Below are positions 15,569 to 24,331 of a DNA stretch of 64,000 nt, piece by piece. The DNA lies in assembly GCA_963759545.1 (NCBI GenBank), contig CAVXAB010000017.1, forward strand, positions 62,001-126,000, written 5' to 3'. The position numbers were made by a program, and so were the translations under genes. Below the pieces are notes generated by a model. The model did not search any database. It was not told where the DNA came from and saw nothing but the letters and a program-made list of their open reading frames with translations. The first letter of the stretch is position 1. Each line of letters starts with the position of its first letter. The DNA comes from Trebonia sp963759545 (GTDB lineage: Bacteria > Actinomycetota > Actinomycetes > Streptosporangiales > Streptosporangiaceae).

Positions 15569-16821
15569 GGGATCACCGCCGAGATGATCGTGGGGCCGCC
15601 GGGCGGAGACTCGACGGACAGGGCGCCGTCGATGCCGGCGATCCGGTCGGCGAGGCCGGACAGGCCCGCGCCCGCCGCGTCGGCCCCGCCGATGCCGTCG
15701 TCGCTGACCACGACGTTAAGGGTGCCGGCCGGGCCGGGCCCGCCATCGACGACCACCCGCACCTGGCTGGCGCGGGAGTGCTTGGCGATGTTGGTGAGCG
15801 CCTCGGCAATGGTGAAATAGGCGACCGCCTCGACGGCGGGCCGCGGCCTGACCGGCACGTCTACCTGGAGCGAGACCGGGACGGGGCAGCGCGCGGCCAG
15901 GCCGGACAACGCCGCGTCGAGCCCCCGGTCGGTGAGCACCGGCGGGTGGACGCCCCGGACCAGGTCACGCAGCTCGACGAGGGCGGCCTTGGCCTCAGTG
16001 TGCGCCTGGTCGACGAGGGCGGCCGCGGCGTCGACGTCGTCGGCGAACCTCGCCTTCGCCCGGCCGAGCTCCATCGCCAGGGCGACGAGCCGCTGCTGCG
16101 CGCCGTCGTGCAGGTCCCGCTCGATCCGCGTGCGCTCGGCCTCGGCCGCGTCCACGACCCGCTCCCGGCTGACCTCAAGCTGGGTGACCCGCGCCCTCAG
16201 CTCCGCGTCGCGGGGCGGGGACAGGAGCCAGCGGGCGAGCGCGGCGTCGGCGGACCCGAGGCCCCGGGTGAGCGGCGCGGCGGCAAGCAGGACCACCAGG
16301 CCGGCGACGGCGCAGAGCGCGAGCGGCTCCGTTCCAGTCGGGAAGTAATGCCCGTCCACGTTGGGACCGCCGCCAGGCAGCCGCCTGGCGTAAAGCGGAA
16401 GGGTGAGGGCCATCAGGCCCGCGCTCCAGACCGTGACCGTCAGCGTGAAGCTGACCACGCTGACCGGCAGGCGGAGCAGGGCGTAGCCGATCTGCGCCCA
16501 GGTGGCGCGGGTCGCCAGCATCGACCTGGTCGGCACGATCAGCCACCGGTAGCCGCGCCGCGGATCGGCGGGCGAGCGGGGGAGCTCCGTGCCGAGCAGC
16601 AGCGCGAACCTGGCCCGCTCGACGGCGGCGAAGGCGGTGGAGAACCTGGTGGTCAAGCCGATGACCGGCAGGCCGACGAGGGCCAGGGGCATGGTGGCGA
16701 GGCCGACCGCGAGCCCCGTGACGACGACCGTGAACGAGGCGATCGACAGGACGAGGCCGACCACGTGATGGGTGAAGGCGAGCCAGGTGCGCGCCGACAC
16801 CAGGCCGCGGATGAGCGACAT
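15559..16821 (-). CDS. HisKA_3 sensor histidine kinase
   Basis: 420 residues from ATG 16821. Four membrane helices within residues 20-230 form a sensor module, then comes the dimerisation helix with the phospho-accepting His in ERTRIERDLHDGAQQRL, and a C-terminal ATPase with the N box around EALTNIAKHS, VVSDDGIGG and AGLSGLADRI. The integral sensor without a large loop resembles envelope-stress or lipid-sensing kinases of actinobacteria. It partners the NarL-type regulator that overlaps it and faces the MMPL gene across 136 bases. Confidence 0.9.
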   Translation of the reverse strand: MSLIRGLVSARTWLAFTHHVVGLVLSIASFTVVVTGLAVGLATMPLALVGLPVIGLTTRFSTAFAAVERARFALLLGTELPRSPADPRRGYRWLIVPTRSMLATRATWAQIGYALLRLPVSVVSFTLTVTVWSAGLMALTLPLYARRLPGGGPNVDGHYFPTGTEPLALCAVAGLVVLLAAAPLTRGLGSADAALARWLLSPPRDAELRARVTQLEVSRERVVDAAEAERTRIERDLHDGAQQRLVALAMELGRAKARFADDVDAAAALVDQAHTEAKAALVELRDLVRGVHPPVLTDRGLDAALSGLAARCPVPVSLQVDVPVRPRPAVEAVAYFTIAEALTNIAKHSRASQVRVVVDGGPGPAGTLNVVVSDDGIGGADAAGAGLSGLADRIAGIDGALSVESPPGGPTIISAVIPCA

Positions 16822-16957
16822 ACCAGCGACGCTAGGCGATGACGGGGGTCCGAGGCCAGGCGGTCCGCCCACGGATCGGTGGTTGGGTTAACCCCACCGC
16901 CGATACGTCGGGTCACACCATGTCGGCGCGGGGTGGTGAAGCCGCACCGTTGGCGTC

Positions 16958-19246
16958 ATGACTATGCTTCTGACATCGAAAGACTCCACATCCCGCGTGC
17001 GAGCGCCCGTCGTGGAGCGCGTCGCCGGCTGGTCCGCCAGGCACCGGATCGTCGTCGTGGTCGGCTGGCTGCTGCTTGTCGCCGCGGCGTTCACCGTTGG
17101 CCAGCGCCTCGGCGTGACCAACACCAACGCCTACGACCCCGGCCAGGCCGGGCAGGCGGAGCGGGTGCTGAACGAGCCGGGCGTCCAGCAGCCCGGCCAC
17201 GAGTCCGTGCTCATCAAGGCGCGCTCCGTCGCCGAGACCTTCGGCAACGACCTGGAGATTCGCCAGGCCACCCAGTCCGTCGTCACCGCGCTGAAGCAGC
17301 TGCCCGGCGCGGCGGCGGACATCCGCTCCCCCTTTACTACTCCCGGCCTGACCAGCGGTAACGCGACCCTTGTGACGTTCAGCGTGGCGGGCAAGCCAAG
17401 CAACGACGACCAGGCCGTGGTGCCCGCGCTGAACGCGGTCGCCGCCGTCCAGGCCCGTTACCCGGGGCTGACCGTCGCCGAGGCGGGTGACGCCAGCCTG
17501 GACCGTGCCACCGGCGCTCTTGTCGACCAGGACTTCAGGCAGGCCGAGGTCACGTCGGTGCCGGTGTCGCTTGTGCTGCTGCTCCTCGTCTTCGGCGCGC
17601 TGATCGCGGCGGGCATTCCGCTGCTGCTCGCGGGCACCGCCGTGGTCTCCGCGATCTCGCTGCTCGCCATCCCAAGCCGCCTGGTGCCCATCAGCTCCAC
17701 CACGTCGTCGATCGTGCTGCTCGTCGGGATGGCGGTCGGCATCGACTACTCGCTGTTCTACCTGCGCCGGGTCCGCGAGGAGCGCGCCGCGGGCGCGACC
17801 ACGGCCGAAGCACTCGGGACCGCCGCGCGCACCTCGGGCCGGGCCATCGTGGCGGCGGGCCTCACCGTGATCGCGTGCATGGCCGGGCTGTTCGTGACCG
17901 GGTTCCAGGTCTTCGACGGCGTCGCCATCGGCACCATGCTCGTCGTCGCCATCGCGGTCCTCGGCTCGCTGACCTTCCTGCCCGCGCTGCTCTCGCTGCT
18001 CGGCAAGGCGACCGACCGGGCGCGCGTGCCGTTCCTCGGGCGCCGGCAGGCGACCGCCAGGCCGTCGCGGGCCTGGCGCGCCGTCGTCACCGCGGTCACC
18101 CGCCGTCCCCTGGCGCTCGGCGGCCTCGCGGCCGTGGCGCTGCTCGCCCTCGCCACGCCGCTGGCGACCTTGCACCTGCAAGACCCCGGCATCGCGTCGT
18201 TCCCCGACAGCGTGCCCGTGGTCCGCACCCTCGACCAGGTCCTCACCGCGTTCCCCGGCGGCCCGGCGCCCGCCGAGGTCGTCGTCACCGGCGACAACCT
18301 CACCGGGCCGCAGTTCACCAGCGCGCTCACGGCATTGCGCAACGTGGCGGCCGATTGCAGGCCCGATATAATCGGCTCTTCATCGGGCCTGCCGCGGGGG
18401 GTACGGGGGGTCGTCCCCCCGGGAGACCTCTGCGCGATCAGGGAGCCGATCACCACCGCCGCGTTCGGCGGCGGTCACGTCGTGGTCGTGAGCGTCCCCC
18501 TGGCGGGCAACGTCTCTGACGCCGCGTCCAACAGCGCGCTGATCACGCTGCGCGACCACGTCCTGCCCGCGACGCTCGGGAAGGTGCCAGGGATCAGCTA
18601 CGCGGTCGGCGGCAACACCGCGAGCAGCTTCGACGTCAACCACCAGCTCGGCGTCACCGCGCCCCTGGTGTTCGCGATCGTCGCCGCGCTCGCGTTCGTC
18701 CTGCTGATGATCACCTTCAGGTCGCTCGCCATCCCGGCGCTGTCGATCCTGCTCAACGTGCTCTCGGTCGGCGCCGCCTTCGGGCTGATGACGCTGGTCT
18801 TCCAGCACGGCCTGCTGCACGGGGCGCTCGGCTTCACGCCCTACGGCGGCATCGTGCCGTGGATGCCGCTGTTCATGTTCGTCCTGCTGTTCGGGCTGAG
18901 CATGGACTACCAGGTGTTCATCCTCAGCAGGATCGCCGAGCTGCGGCGCTCTGGCAGGTCGTCGAGGGCCTCGATCATCGACGGGATCTCGTCGAGCGCC
19001 GGGGTGGTGACCAGCGCCGCCGCGATCATGGTGGCCGTGTTCTCCATCTTCGCCACGCTGGGGGAGATCGAGTTCAAGCTGTTCGGCGTCACCATGGCGG
19101 CGGCCGTGCTCATCGACGCGACGATCGTGCGCGGCGTGCTCCTGCCGGCTGGCCTTTCCCTGCTCGGCGACCGGGCCTGGCGGGGAGCCGCCAAAGTAAG
19201 CCGCTCTCGTTCCGACGATACCGAGGCGGTACCGCTGTCGGCCTGA
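16958..19246 (+). CDS. MMPL-family RND exporter
   Basis: 762 residues of the MmpL/RND class. After an N-terminal helix (VVVVGWLLLVAAAFTVG) comes a first extracytoplasmic domain, a five-helix block containing the family's GMAVGIDYSLFYLRR, a second large loop, and another block with FGLSMDYQVFILSRI. The Asp-Tyr pairs in the two GxxxDY motifs are the proton-relay residues. Such proteins export lipids, siderophores or drugs. The divergent kinase-regulator operon is its likely controller. A strong terminator follows at 19265-19306. Confidence 0.92.
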   Translation: MTMLLTSKDSTSRVRAPVVERVAGWSARHRIVVVVGWLLLVAAAFTVGQRLGVTNTNAYDPGQAGQAERVLNEPGVQQPGHESVLIKARSVAETFGNDLEIRQATQSVVTALKQLPGAAADIRSPFTTPGLTSGNATLVTFSVAGKPSNDDQAVVPALNAVAAVQARYPGLTVAEAGDASLDRATGALVDQDFRQAEVTSVPVSLVLLLLVFGALIAAGIPLLLAGTAVVSAISLLAIPSRLVPISSTTSSIVLLVGMAVGIDYSLFYLRRVREERAAGATTAEALGTAARTSGRAIVAAGLTVIACMAGLFVTGFQVFDGVAIGTMLVVAIAVLGSLTFLPALLSLLGKATDRARVPFLGRRQATARPSRAWRAVVTAVTRRPLALGGLAAVALLALATPLATLHLQDPGIASFPDSVPVVRTLDQVLTAFPGGPAPAEVVVTGDNLTGPQFTSALTALRNVAADCRPDIIGSSSGLPRGVRGVVPPGDLCAIREPITTAAFGGGHVVVVSVPLAGNVSDAASNSALITLRDHVLPATLGKVPGISYAVGGNTASSFDVNHQLGVTAPLVFAIVAALAFVLLMITFRSLAIPALSILLNVLSVGAAFGLMTLVFQHGLLHGALGFTPYGGIVPWMPLFMFVLLFGLSMDYQVFILSRIAELRRSGRSSRASIIDGISSSAGVVTSAAAIMVAVFSIFATLGEIEFKLFGVTMAAAVLIDATIVRGVLLPAGLSLLGDRAWRGAAKVSRSRSDDTEAVPLSA

Positions 19247-19264
19247 CAGCCAACCGCGCTCGTC

Positions 19265-19306
19265 GCCCCGGGCAGGCCGGCTCGCCAAAGCCGGCCTGCC
19301 CGGGGC
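19265..19306 (+). terminator. strong terminator after the MMPL gene
   Basis: Perfect 17-bp GC-rich stem at 19265-19281 and 19290-19306 with an eight-base loop, followed by CTTTCT. It insulates the MMPL gene from the sugar-sensing locus. Confidence 0.85.
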
Positions 19307-19321
19307 CTTTCTGGCGGCTAG

Positions 19322-20743
19322 ATGGGGCGGTCACTGCCCAGCCTGGATAACAATGGAACCGTGACCAACGGCGCGGAACGCGACACCGTGAGCGGGACAC
19401 CCGAGCTCTCGGTGTCCGGGCTCACGGTGCGCTTTGGCACGCTCACCGCGCTCGAGCGGGTCAGCCTCGCGCTGCGGACCGGCGAGGTGGTGGCCCTGGC
19501 CGGGGAGAACGGCGCGGGCAAGACCACGCTCATCCGGGCCGTCGCGGGCGACGTCACGCCGGCGTCCGGGGTGATCCGGGTGGGCGGGCAGGCCGTCGCG
19601 CCCGTCCCCACCGCCGCCGCGAAGCTCGGTGTCCGGGTGGTCTGGCAGGACCTGTCCCTGGCCGACAACCTGGACGTCGCGGCGAACGTGATGCTCGGCA
19701 ACGAGCGCCGCAGGCAGCTGTTCTCCGAGGTGGCACTGCACAAGGACGCGGCCAGGCTGCTCGACCGGCTCGGCATCCCGCTGCGGGACACGACGCGGCC
19801 GGTCAAGACGCTGTCCGGCGGGCAGCGGCAGATGGTGGCGGTCGCGCGGGCGATGGCGCACAACCCCAGGATCCTGCTGCTCGACGAGCCGACCGCGTCG
19901 CTCGGCGTGCGCGAGGCGGAACTCGTCGAGCGGCTGATCACCCGGCTGCGCGCGCAGGGCACGACGATCCTGCTGTCCGGGCACGACACGGACCTGATGT
20001 TCCGGCTCGCCGACCGGATCGTGGTGCTGCGCCACGGGGGGGTGGTCACCGAGGTGCTGCCAAGCGAGGTGCGCCCGGACGACGTGGTGGCGCTGGTCTC
20101 CGGCCAGCCGGTCGACTCCTCCGCGCGCCGCCAGCTCACCCGGCTGCACGGGCTCGCCGGGCGGCTCGTCGCCGCCGACCCGTCCTCGTCGCTCTCGCTG
20201 ATCTTGTCCGCGCTCGGCGCCGCGCTCGGCAGCGAGCGGCTGGCCATCCACCTGCCGGAAGACGGCGTCCTCGTGCGGGCCGCGTCCCTCGGCATGCCCG
20301 AGGCGCTGCTCGCCGCCTGGGAGCGGCTGCCGTTCGGTGCGGCGGGCGGCCCCGTCGGCCTCGCCGCGGTGCGGCAGGTGCCGGTCATCGAGGAGAACCT
20401 GCGCGCGGGCGGCGGCTCCTGGCAGGTCTTCGGCAACCTGGCACGCCCCGCGAAGGTCGCGAGCTCATGGTCGGTGCCCGTGCTCGGGCCCGGCGGGCTG
20501 CTCGGCGTGATCACCGTGTTCCGTGCGATGCCGGGCAGGCCGCGCCGCGACGACCTGGACCTCGCCGCGCTCTACGCCGGGTACGCGGCGAGCGCCATCG
20601 AGCGGGACCGGCTGCTTGATGAGGTGACGGCGCGCAACCGGCTGCTTGAGACGATCAGGGAGATGCTCCAGACCCTGGCGGGTCCCGTCCCCGTCGAGGC
20701 GGCGCTTCGCATCGCCCTGCAGGCCCTGCAGGCGCGGCCTTGA
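19322..20743 (+). CDS. ABC-transporter ATPase fused to GAF domain; N-terminal half of an ABC/histidine-kinase hybrid
   Basis: 473 residues. Residues 30-265 are a sugar-importer-type ABC ATPase with all catalytic elements: Walker A GENGAGKT (61-68), Q-loop WQDLSL (109-114), signature LSGGQRQ (164-170), Walker B ILLLDEP (184-190) and the H-loop His221. It closely resembles the XylG-type ATPase encoded at 24332, including the ADNLD stretch. A GAF-like domain (about 285-430) and a coiled linker follow. The frame stops at 20743, but the protein continues seamlessly in another frame, as if one base were inserted near 20730-20735. GTG 19361, preceded by GATAAC, is an alternative, possibly leaderless start. 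Confidence 0.85.
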   Translation: MGRSLPSLDNNGTVTNGAERDTVSGTPELSVSGLTVRFGTLTALERVSLALRTGEVVALAGENGAGKTTLIRAVAGDVTPASGVIRVGGQAVAPVPTAAAKLGVRVVWQDLSLADNLDVAANVMLGNERRRQLFSEVALHKDAARLLDRLGIPLRDTTRPVKTLSGGQRQMVAVARAMAHNPRILLLDEPTASLGVREAELVERLITRLRAQGTTILLSGHDTDLMFRLADRIVVLRHGGVVTEVLPSEVRPDDVVALVSGQPVDSSARRQLTRLHGLAGRLVAADPSSSLSLILSALGAALGSERLAIHLPEDGVLVRAASLGMPEALLAAWERLPFGAAGGPVGLAAVRQVPVIEENLRAGGGSWQVFGNLARPAKVASSWSVPVLGPGGLLGVITVFRAMPGRPRRDDLDLAALYAGYAASAIERDRLLDEVTARNRLLETIREMLQTLAGPVPVEAALRIALQALQARP

Positions 20744-20753
20744 CGCCGACGAG

Positions 20754-22022
20754 GTGATGCTCGTCGCCGCGGGGCCCGACGGCGGGATGCAGTGCCGCGG
20801 CTACTCGAGCGCGCCGGTTGACTTGAGGACTGGCGACTGGCGGGAAGGCGCTGGCCACGCGGCGGGCACGGGTAACCGCGACGGCGAACTGGCCGTGCCA
20901 GAGGCGGCCCTCGCCGCGGTCGGCGCGGTTCTCGACCGGGCGGACCCTGACGGCGTCGCGGTCACCGGCCAGGCCAGCCTTGGCACCCTGCGCACGGGAG
21001 GCGGCTCGGGTGGCGGCAGGCACCTGTCGGTCACCTTCGCCGTGCCCGACGGGCGGACCGTGCTGCTCGCCGGCTGGCGGGACGGTACCAGGCCGGACGA
21101 CGCGACCGACCTGCTGGAAGACGCGGCGAACTCGCTGCGGCTCGCGCTCGAGCGCGAGCGGTCGCTGCACGCGCAGCAGGAGGCGATGGCGCTGCGGCAG
21201 TCGCGCGAACTCCAGCGGACGTTCCTGCGCAGGCTCAGCCACGAGCTGCGCACCCCGCTCACCGCGATCACCGGGTACGCGACCAGCCTGCTGCAGCAGG
21301 ACGTCACCTGGGACGCGGACTCGCAGCAGCGGTTCCTTTCCCGCATCGCCGCCGAGTCGTCGCGGCTCGGCCGCCTGGTCAACGACCTGCTCGACTTCTC
21401 CACGATCGAGTCGGGCATCCTGCGGCTCAACAGCGACTGGTGTGACATACCGCTCGTTCTCGACGCGGCGGTCGCCGTGCTGCCCCCCGAGGCCGTGTCC
21501 CAGGTCACGGTCAGGGGGTCGGCCGGCGCCGGCGCGACCGGGCTGCCCGCCGTCTGGGCCGACCACGACCGGCTTGAGCAGGTGTTCGTCAACCTCATCG
21601 GCAACGCGCTCGGCCACAACCCGCCGGGGACGAAGGTGGTGGTCACCGCGGCGGCCGAGGGGCCAGGCACGGTGACCGTGCGGGTCGCCGACGACGGCGA
21701 GGGCCTCCCGCCTGAACTGGCCCGCGCCGTCACCGAGGCGGCCGGCCAGCGCGACCCGCGCTGGCACGACGTCCTGGCCTCCGGCATCATCCGGCCGCGG
21801 CGGCGCGGCTCAGGCGCGGGGCTCGGGCTGTCCATCGCCAGCGGGATCGTGTCGGCGCACGGCGGCCGCCTTGAGCTAGAGCCGACGGAGCGCGGCACCT
21901 GCTTCCTGGTTACCCTGCCTGTAGAGAAGGCTGTGACCATGTCCGTCGACGCGCCCGCGGGCAAGACCGCGGACGAGCCGGCGGCGACGACACCATCCCG
22001 TGGAGTGACGGCACGTGACTGA
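20754..22022 (+). CDS. GAF-domain sensor histidine kinase; C-terminal half of the ABC/kinase hybrid
   Basis: 422 residues from GTG 20754, though this start cuts into a GAF domain whose first strand and helix are encoded in the previous frame. That implies a single polypeptide of about 899 residues split by a frameshift. After the GAF come a coiled-coil, the HisKA dimerisation domain with the phospho-accepting His in RLSHELRTPL, and a full HATPase: N box NLIGNALGHNPPG, G1 VADDGEGLP, G2 GSGAGLGLSIA. The tail is Ala/Pro-rich. No membrane helix exists in either half, so signal input would come through the GAF domains or contact with the transporter. It overlaps the response regulator gene by eight bases. 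Confidence 0.87.
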   Translation: MMLVAAGPDGGMQCRGYSSAPVDLRTGDWREGAGHAAGTGNRDGELAVPEAALAAVGAVLDRADPDGVAVTGQASLGTLRTGGGSGGGRHLSVTFAVPDGRTVLLAGWRDGTRPDDATDLLEDAANSLRLALERERSLHAQQEAMALRQSRELQRTFLRRLSHELRTPLTAITGYATSLLQQDVTWDADSQQRFLSRIAAESSRLGRLVNDLLDFSTIESGILRLNSDWCDIPLVLDAAVAVLPPEAVSQVTVRGSAGAGATGLPAVWADHDRLEQVFVNLIGNALGHNPPGTKVVVTAAAEGPGTVTVRVADDGEGLPPELARAVTEAAGQRDPRWHDVLASGIIRPRRRGSGAGLGLSIASGIVSAHGGRLELEPTERGTCFLVTLPVEKAVTMSVDAPAGKTADEPAATTPSRGVTARD

Positions 22023-22722
22023 GCCCGCCATACCGACCCGCGTGCTCATCGTGGAGGACGACCCGAACATCGTCGACCTGATCAGGTCGAACCTGGCGGT
22101 GCGCGGCTTCGACACGCTCGTGTCATTCGACGGGAGCAAGGCGCTGACGCTGCTCGAGACCGAGGAGCCCGACATGGTGCTGCTCGACCTGATGCTCCCC
22201 GAGGTCGACGGGTTCGAGCTGTGCAGGCAGATCCGCGAGCGGTCCAGCGTGGCCATCATCGTGGTGTCCGCGCGCGGCGGCGAGCGGGACAAGGTCACCG
22301 CGCTGAACATGGGCGCCGACGACTACATGACCAAGCCGTTCGGCATCGAGGAGCTCCTCGCGCGCATCCTGGCCACGCTGCGGCGGACCAGGCCCGCCGA
22401 CGCGGTCACCGAGGCCGCGCCCTCCGTCATCACGATCGGTGACGTCGAGATCGACCTCGTCGGCCAGCTGGTCCGCCTCGCGGGCGAGGAGGTGCACCTC
22501 ACGCCGACCGAGTTCGCGCTGCTGCGGGAGCTCGCGCTCAACCGGGGCAAGCTGCTGTCCCGCGCGCACCTGCTGCGCCGGGTCTGGGGACGCGGGTACG
22601 AGACAGAGACGGAGTACGTCCGGGTGTACATCAGGCGGCTGCGGGCCAAGCTGGAACGGCCGGGCGGGCCGCCGCTCATTATCACGCAGCCGCGGGCCGG
22701 CTACAGAATCGCCGGCGAGTGA
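22015..22722 (+). CDS. OmpR/PhoB-type response regulator
   Basis: 235 residues. The receiver domain has acidic residues in VEDDPN, phospho-acceptor Asp58 in LLDLMLP and the switch Lys in MTKPFG. The C-terminal winged helix (about 135-232) shows LTPTEFALLRELALNRGKLLSRAHLLRRVWG and VRVYIRRLRAKLE. GTG 22015 overlaps the kinase stop, making this the cognate partner of the ABC/kinase hybrid. The gap that follows carries TTAACG repeats with helical spacing upstream of the sugar-binding protein gene, a natural target. Confidence 0.92.
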   Translation: MTEPAIPTRVLIVEDDPNIVDLIRSNLAVRGFDTLVSFDGSKALTLLETEEPDMVLLDLMLPEVDGFELCRQIRERSSVAIIVVSARGGERDKVTALNMGADDYMTKPFGIEELLARILATLRRTRPADAVTEAAPSVITIGDVEIDLVGQLVRLAGEEVHLTPTEFALLRELALNRGKLLSRAHLLRRVWGRGYETETEYVRVYIRRLRAKLERPGGPPLIITQPRAGYRIAGE

Positions 22723-22854
22723 TGAGCTGCCGAACGCGACGCTGATGTACCGTACCGATAGCGGATAGTGTCTGCGAGATTAACGTGGGGGAAACAGTGA
22801 AGTCACAAATTGGTCTCAAATAGTACCTGTGACTACGCTGCGACGATCCGCACA

Positions 22855-22891
22855 TTAACGCTTTTTTAACGGTTTTACGAAAGTGTTAACG
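22855..22891 (+). promoter_or_regulatory. TTAACG repeats, candidate response-regulator binding site
   Basis: TTAACG at 22855, 22866 and 22886, with a degenerate TTTACG at 22874, gives direct repeats spaced roughly 8-12 bp, close to one helical turn. OmpR-type regulators bind such arrays. The site lies about 110 bases before the xylF-like start in an unusually AT-rich stretch. TTAACG recurs in the hairpin after the permease gene. Confidence 0.5.
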
Positions 22892-22971
22892 GGAACGTTT
22901 CTCCGCGCAGATCTAGCATTTCCGCCAGTGGCCCGATCAATTATGACCGGGTTATACGGATCTGGTCTCGC

Positions 22972-22991
22972 ACATGCCATATGTGGCATGT
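22972..22991. promoter_or_regulatory. candidate operator before the sugar-binding protein gene
   Basis: Perfect inverted repeat ACATGCCA-(TATG)-TGGCATGT, ending eight bases before the start of the binding-protein gene. Position and symmetry suit a dimeric repressor or an RNA hairpin limiting translation. Confidence 0.5.
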
Positions 22992-22999
22992 CTGAGTGA

Positions 23000-24271
23000 A
23001 TGAGCGAGGTACACCGTTGTATTCCGTATCAGCACGAGCCGGCCTGCACGGCGGCCGCCGCGTTGGCCGCGGTGGTCGTCGCCGCCGGCTGTAGCAGTTC
23101 GACCAGTTCGAGCAGCAGCTCTGCGCCGGCCGCGACGGGCACCAGCTCGTCAGCCGCCGCGACCTCGACGGGCGCCGCGGCCGGCGCGTCGATCTCGTAC
23201 ACCGACCTGAACAACACCTTCTCCGCGATGGCCGGGCTCAAGTCGGTCGCCGCCGCGGGCAAGGGCTCGGTCACGGTGATCCTGCCGGACACCGTGTCCT
23301 CTACCAGGTACGTCGAGTTCGACGCGCCTTACCTGAAGCAGGCGTTCGCCGCCGCCGGGCTGGCCACGTCTGACCTCACCGTGGAGAACGCGCTCGGGTC
23401 CGACGCGACGCAGCTCTCCATGGCCCAGTCGGCCGTCACCAAGGGCGCGAGCGTGCTCGTCGTCGACCCGCTCGACTCCGGCGTCGGCGCGCACATCGAG
23501 TCGTACGCCAAGCAGCACGGCGTGGCGGTCATCGACTACGACCGGCTGACCCTGGGCGGCACCCGCTCCTACTACGTCAGCTTCAACAACGTCAAGGTCG
23601 GCCAGGTCATGGGCCAGGGCCTGGTGTCCTGCGTCACGGCCTGGGGCGTCAAGAGCCCCAACGTCATCGTGATGCGGGGGGCGCCGACCGACAACAACGC
23701 GACGCTGTTCGCCCAGGGCTACGACGGCGTGCTTGCCCCGCTCTTCTCCAAGGGCACGTACAAGGACGTCTCCAACCCGGCAGGGACCTGGACCCCGTCC
23801 GTCGCGCTGTCTGAGTTCCAGCAGCAGTACACCGCGCACAAGAACATCAACGCGGCGCTGATCCCGAACGACGAGAACGGCGCCCCGATCATCCACTACC
23901 TGCAGGGCCAGGGCATCAAGGCGAAGACCTTCCCGACCACCGGGCAGGACGCCACGCTGACCGGCCTGCAGAACATCCTGAGCGGCTACCAGTGCGGCAC
24001 GGTCTACAAGCCGATCTACGAAGAGGCTCAGGCCGCCGCCGCGCTCGCGCTCTACGTGCGCGCCAACCAGACGCCGCCGACCACCCTGGTCAACGGCTCC
24101 ACCCAGGACACCACGGCCAACGTCAGCGTGCCTTCTGTCCTGCTGAACCCGGAGTGGGTCACCACGGCCAACATGAACTCGACCGTCATCGCGGACAAGT
24201 TCGTGCCAGCCAGCCAGCTCTGTGCGGGCTCGTTCGCGAGCGCCTGCACTGCGGCCGGCATTTCCGGGTAA
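23000..24271 (+). CDS. xylF: XylF-type sugar ABC transporter substrate-binding lipoprotein
   Basis: 423 residues. A lipobox VAAGC gives a diacylated Cys near residue 31, then a Ser/Ala-rich linker and a type-1 periplasmic binding fold. The sequence tracks XylF: VDPLDSGVGAHIESYAKQHGVAVIDYDRL, YYVSFNNVKVGQVMG, IPNDENGAPIIHYL, TGQDATLTGLQNILSG and TVYKPIYEEAQ. Xylose or a similar sugar is the probable ligand. From ATG 23000 the signal peptide lacks the usual basic start. A TTG at 23017 has GAGG seven bases upstream and in its own frame gives a basic start that would join the same hydrophobic core if one base were removed near 23049. A frameshift inside the signal sequence is therefore possible. 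Confidence 0.88.
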   Translation: MSEVHRCIPYQHEPACTAAAALAAVVVAAGCSSSTSSSSSSAPAATGTSSSAAATSTGAAAGASISYTDLNNTFSAMAGLKSVAAAGKGSVTVILPDTVSSTRYVEFDAPYLKQAFAAAGLATSDLTVENALGSDATQLSMAQSAVTKGASVLVVDPLDSGVGAHIESYAKQHGVAVIDYDRLTLGGTRSYYVSFNNVKVGQVMGQGLVSCVTAWGVKSPNVIVMRGAPTDNNATLFAQGYDGVLAPLFSKGTYKDVSNPAGTWTPSVALSEFQQQYTAHKNINAALIPNDENGAPIIHYLQGQGIKAKTFPTTGQDATLTGLQNILSGYQCGTVYKPIYEEAQAAAALALYVRANQTPPTTLVNGSTQDTTANVSVPSVLLNPEWVTTANMNSTVIADKFVPASQLCAGSFASACTAAGISG

Positions 24272-24288
24272 TAAGAAAGCACACCGCT

Positions 24289-24326
24289 CGTTCGGGGTGC
24301 GGGCGACCCAGCCCGCGCCCCGAACG
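24289..24326 (+). terminator. intercistronic hairpin between binding-protein and ATPase genes
   Basis: A 16-bp stem (24289-24304 with 24311-24326, one G-U pair) and a six-base loop, no T-run. Hairpins here commonly stabilise the upstream binding-protein message or attenuate read-through, so that binding protein outnumbers the membrane complex. Confidence 0.7.
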
Positions 24327-24331
24327 GCGTC

